DNA of 64,000 nt from positions 41,933,095 through 41,997,094 of the forward strand of contig CM036243.1 in assembly GCA_020698575.1 (NCBI GenBank), given 5' to 3'. Source of the stretch: Bostrychus sinensis. Its lineage: Eukaryota > Chordata > Actinopteri > Gobiiformes > Eleotridae. This document shows, piece by piece, positions 63,746 through 64,000 of the stretch. The position numbers and the translations under genes were made by a program. Each line of letters opens with the position of its first letter. Positions within the stretch are counted from its first letter, which is position 1. The notes under the pieces are model-generated. The model made no database searches. It was not told where the DNA came from and saw nothing but the letters and a program-made list of their open reading frames with translations.

Positions 63746-64000
63746 CCAGAGTCTGCAGTGCACCTCCACCTGAAGGACACAGACCACTCCTTTGAGGACA
63801 GTGAGGTCCAGATCTTAGCCAGAGAGAAAGGACGTCTGAGCGAGGAGTGAAAGAAGCAATCTTTGTCAAAAAAGAGAAACCTTCTTTAAAGAGAAATGCT
63901 GCTCTCAGATCCAACCTTCCTTCTGTCTACAACAGTCTCCTGAAACCCAAACAAAACAAACCAGTTTCTCTCAGGTCATTAACATCTGAAGGACCTGAGG
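63746..64000 (+). mobile_element. Retroelement C-terminal fragment (GIY-YIG/Penelope-like), tentative
   Basis: After the array the frame reads SAVHLHLKDTDHSFEDSEVQ, then ILAREKGRLSEE and a stop; in a shifted frame VKEAIFVKKEKPSL follows. This resembles the end of a family of teleost retroelement proteins with a GIY-YIG-type nuclease tail. One or more indels disrupt it. The assignment is from recall of typical fish repeats and needs a search. Confidence 0.4.

Overview
The window looks like percomorph teleost fish DNA. It holds an intron-containing cluster of C2H2 zinc-finger (ZNF) genes with fish-type N-terminal exons. It also holds teleost-style LINE 3' ends, tRNA-derived SINEs, a Tc1-like transposon, many hAT-type non-autonomous elements and very long minisatellites. 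No bacterial or viral gene organisation is present. The species cannot be named from sequence alone.

All recognised host genes are C2H2 ZNF genes on the minus strand. From right to left they are: G (finger exon 57741-58483, first exon not seen); F (exon 1 54379-54571, exon 2 50448-51241, 328 aa, 5 fingers); D (exon 1 45488-45549, exon 2 40766-41663, 319 aa, 6 fingers); pseudogene E (31190-31634); C (exon 1 30153-30214, exon 2 27528-28809, 447 aa, 10 fingers); a finger remnant (25070-25335); pseudogene B (exon 1 14498-14660, decayed array 8795-11052); and pseudogene A (exon 1 7323-7384, exon 2 5632-6667). Each intact gene is two exons: a short N-terminal exon, then one exon with an acidic, Ser-rich spacer and all the fingers. 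Two unrelated first-exon classes are used. A, C and D start with a 62-nt exon ending in phase 2, under a shared promoter block. B and F start with a helical exon (MCLVQKLRALVNER...) ending in phase 1. The spacer is almost identical at DNA level in five copies while the finger arrays differ widely, so duplication with gene conversion is likely.

The rest is mostly repeat. Minisatellites: 11-bp TTTAG-type (3438-5537), 40-bp (15841-16386), 49-bp (21953-24356), 11-bp CAGCTG-type (25545-25925), 23-bp (32697-33066), 21-bp (48985-50200) and 19-bp (62370-63745). The long open frames inside them are by-products of the repeat units. Mobile elements include a 1.8-kb hAT fold-back element with a perfect 8-bp target duplication (11241-13019), a decayed LTR-retroelement gag/protease region with a hAT element inside it (about 31950-35056), a Tc1-like element probably nested in a hAT-like element (38068-40068), at least seven 5'-truncated LINEs or LINE tails, several MITEs, and SINEs with target duplications. 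Two long near-perfect hairpins (13537-13829 and 59851-60101) are not explained by any family I recognise.

Functionally, the window is a fast-evolving DNA-binding-protein cluster embedded in transposons. Some copies look intact (C, D, F, G) and others are dead (A, B, E). A role in silencing transposons is a reasonable inference but is not shown by the sequence.
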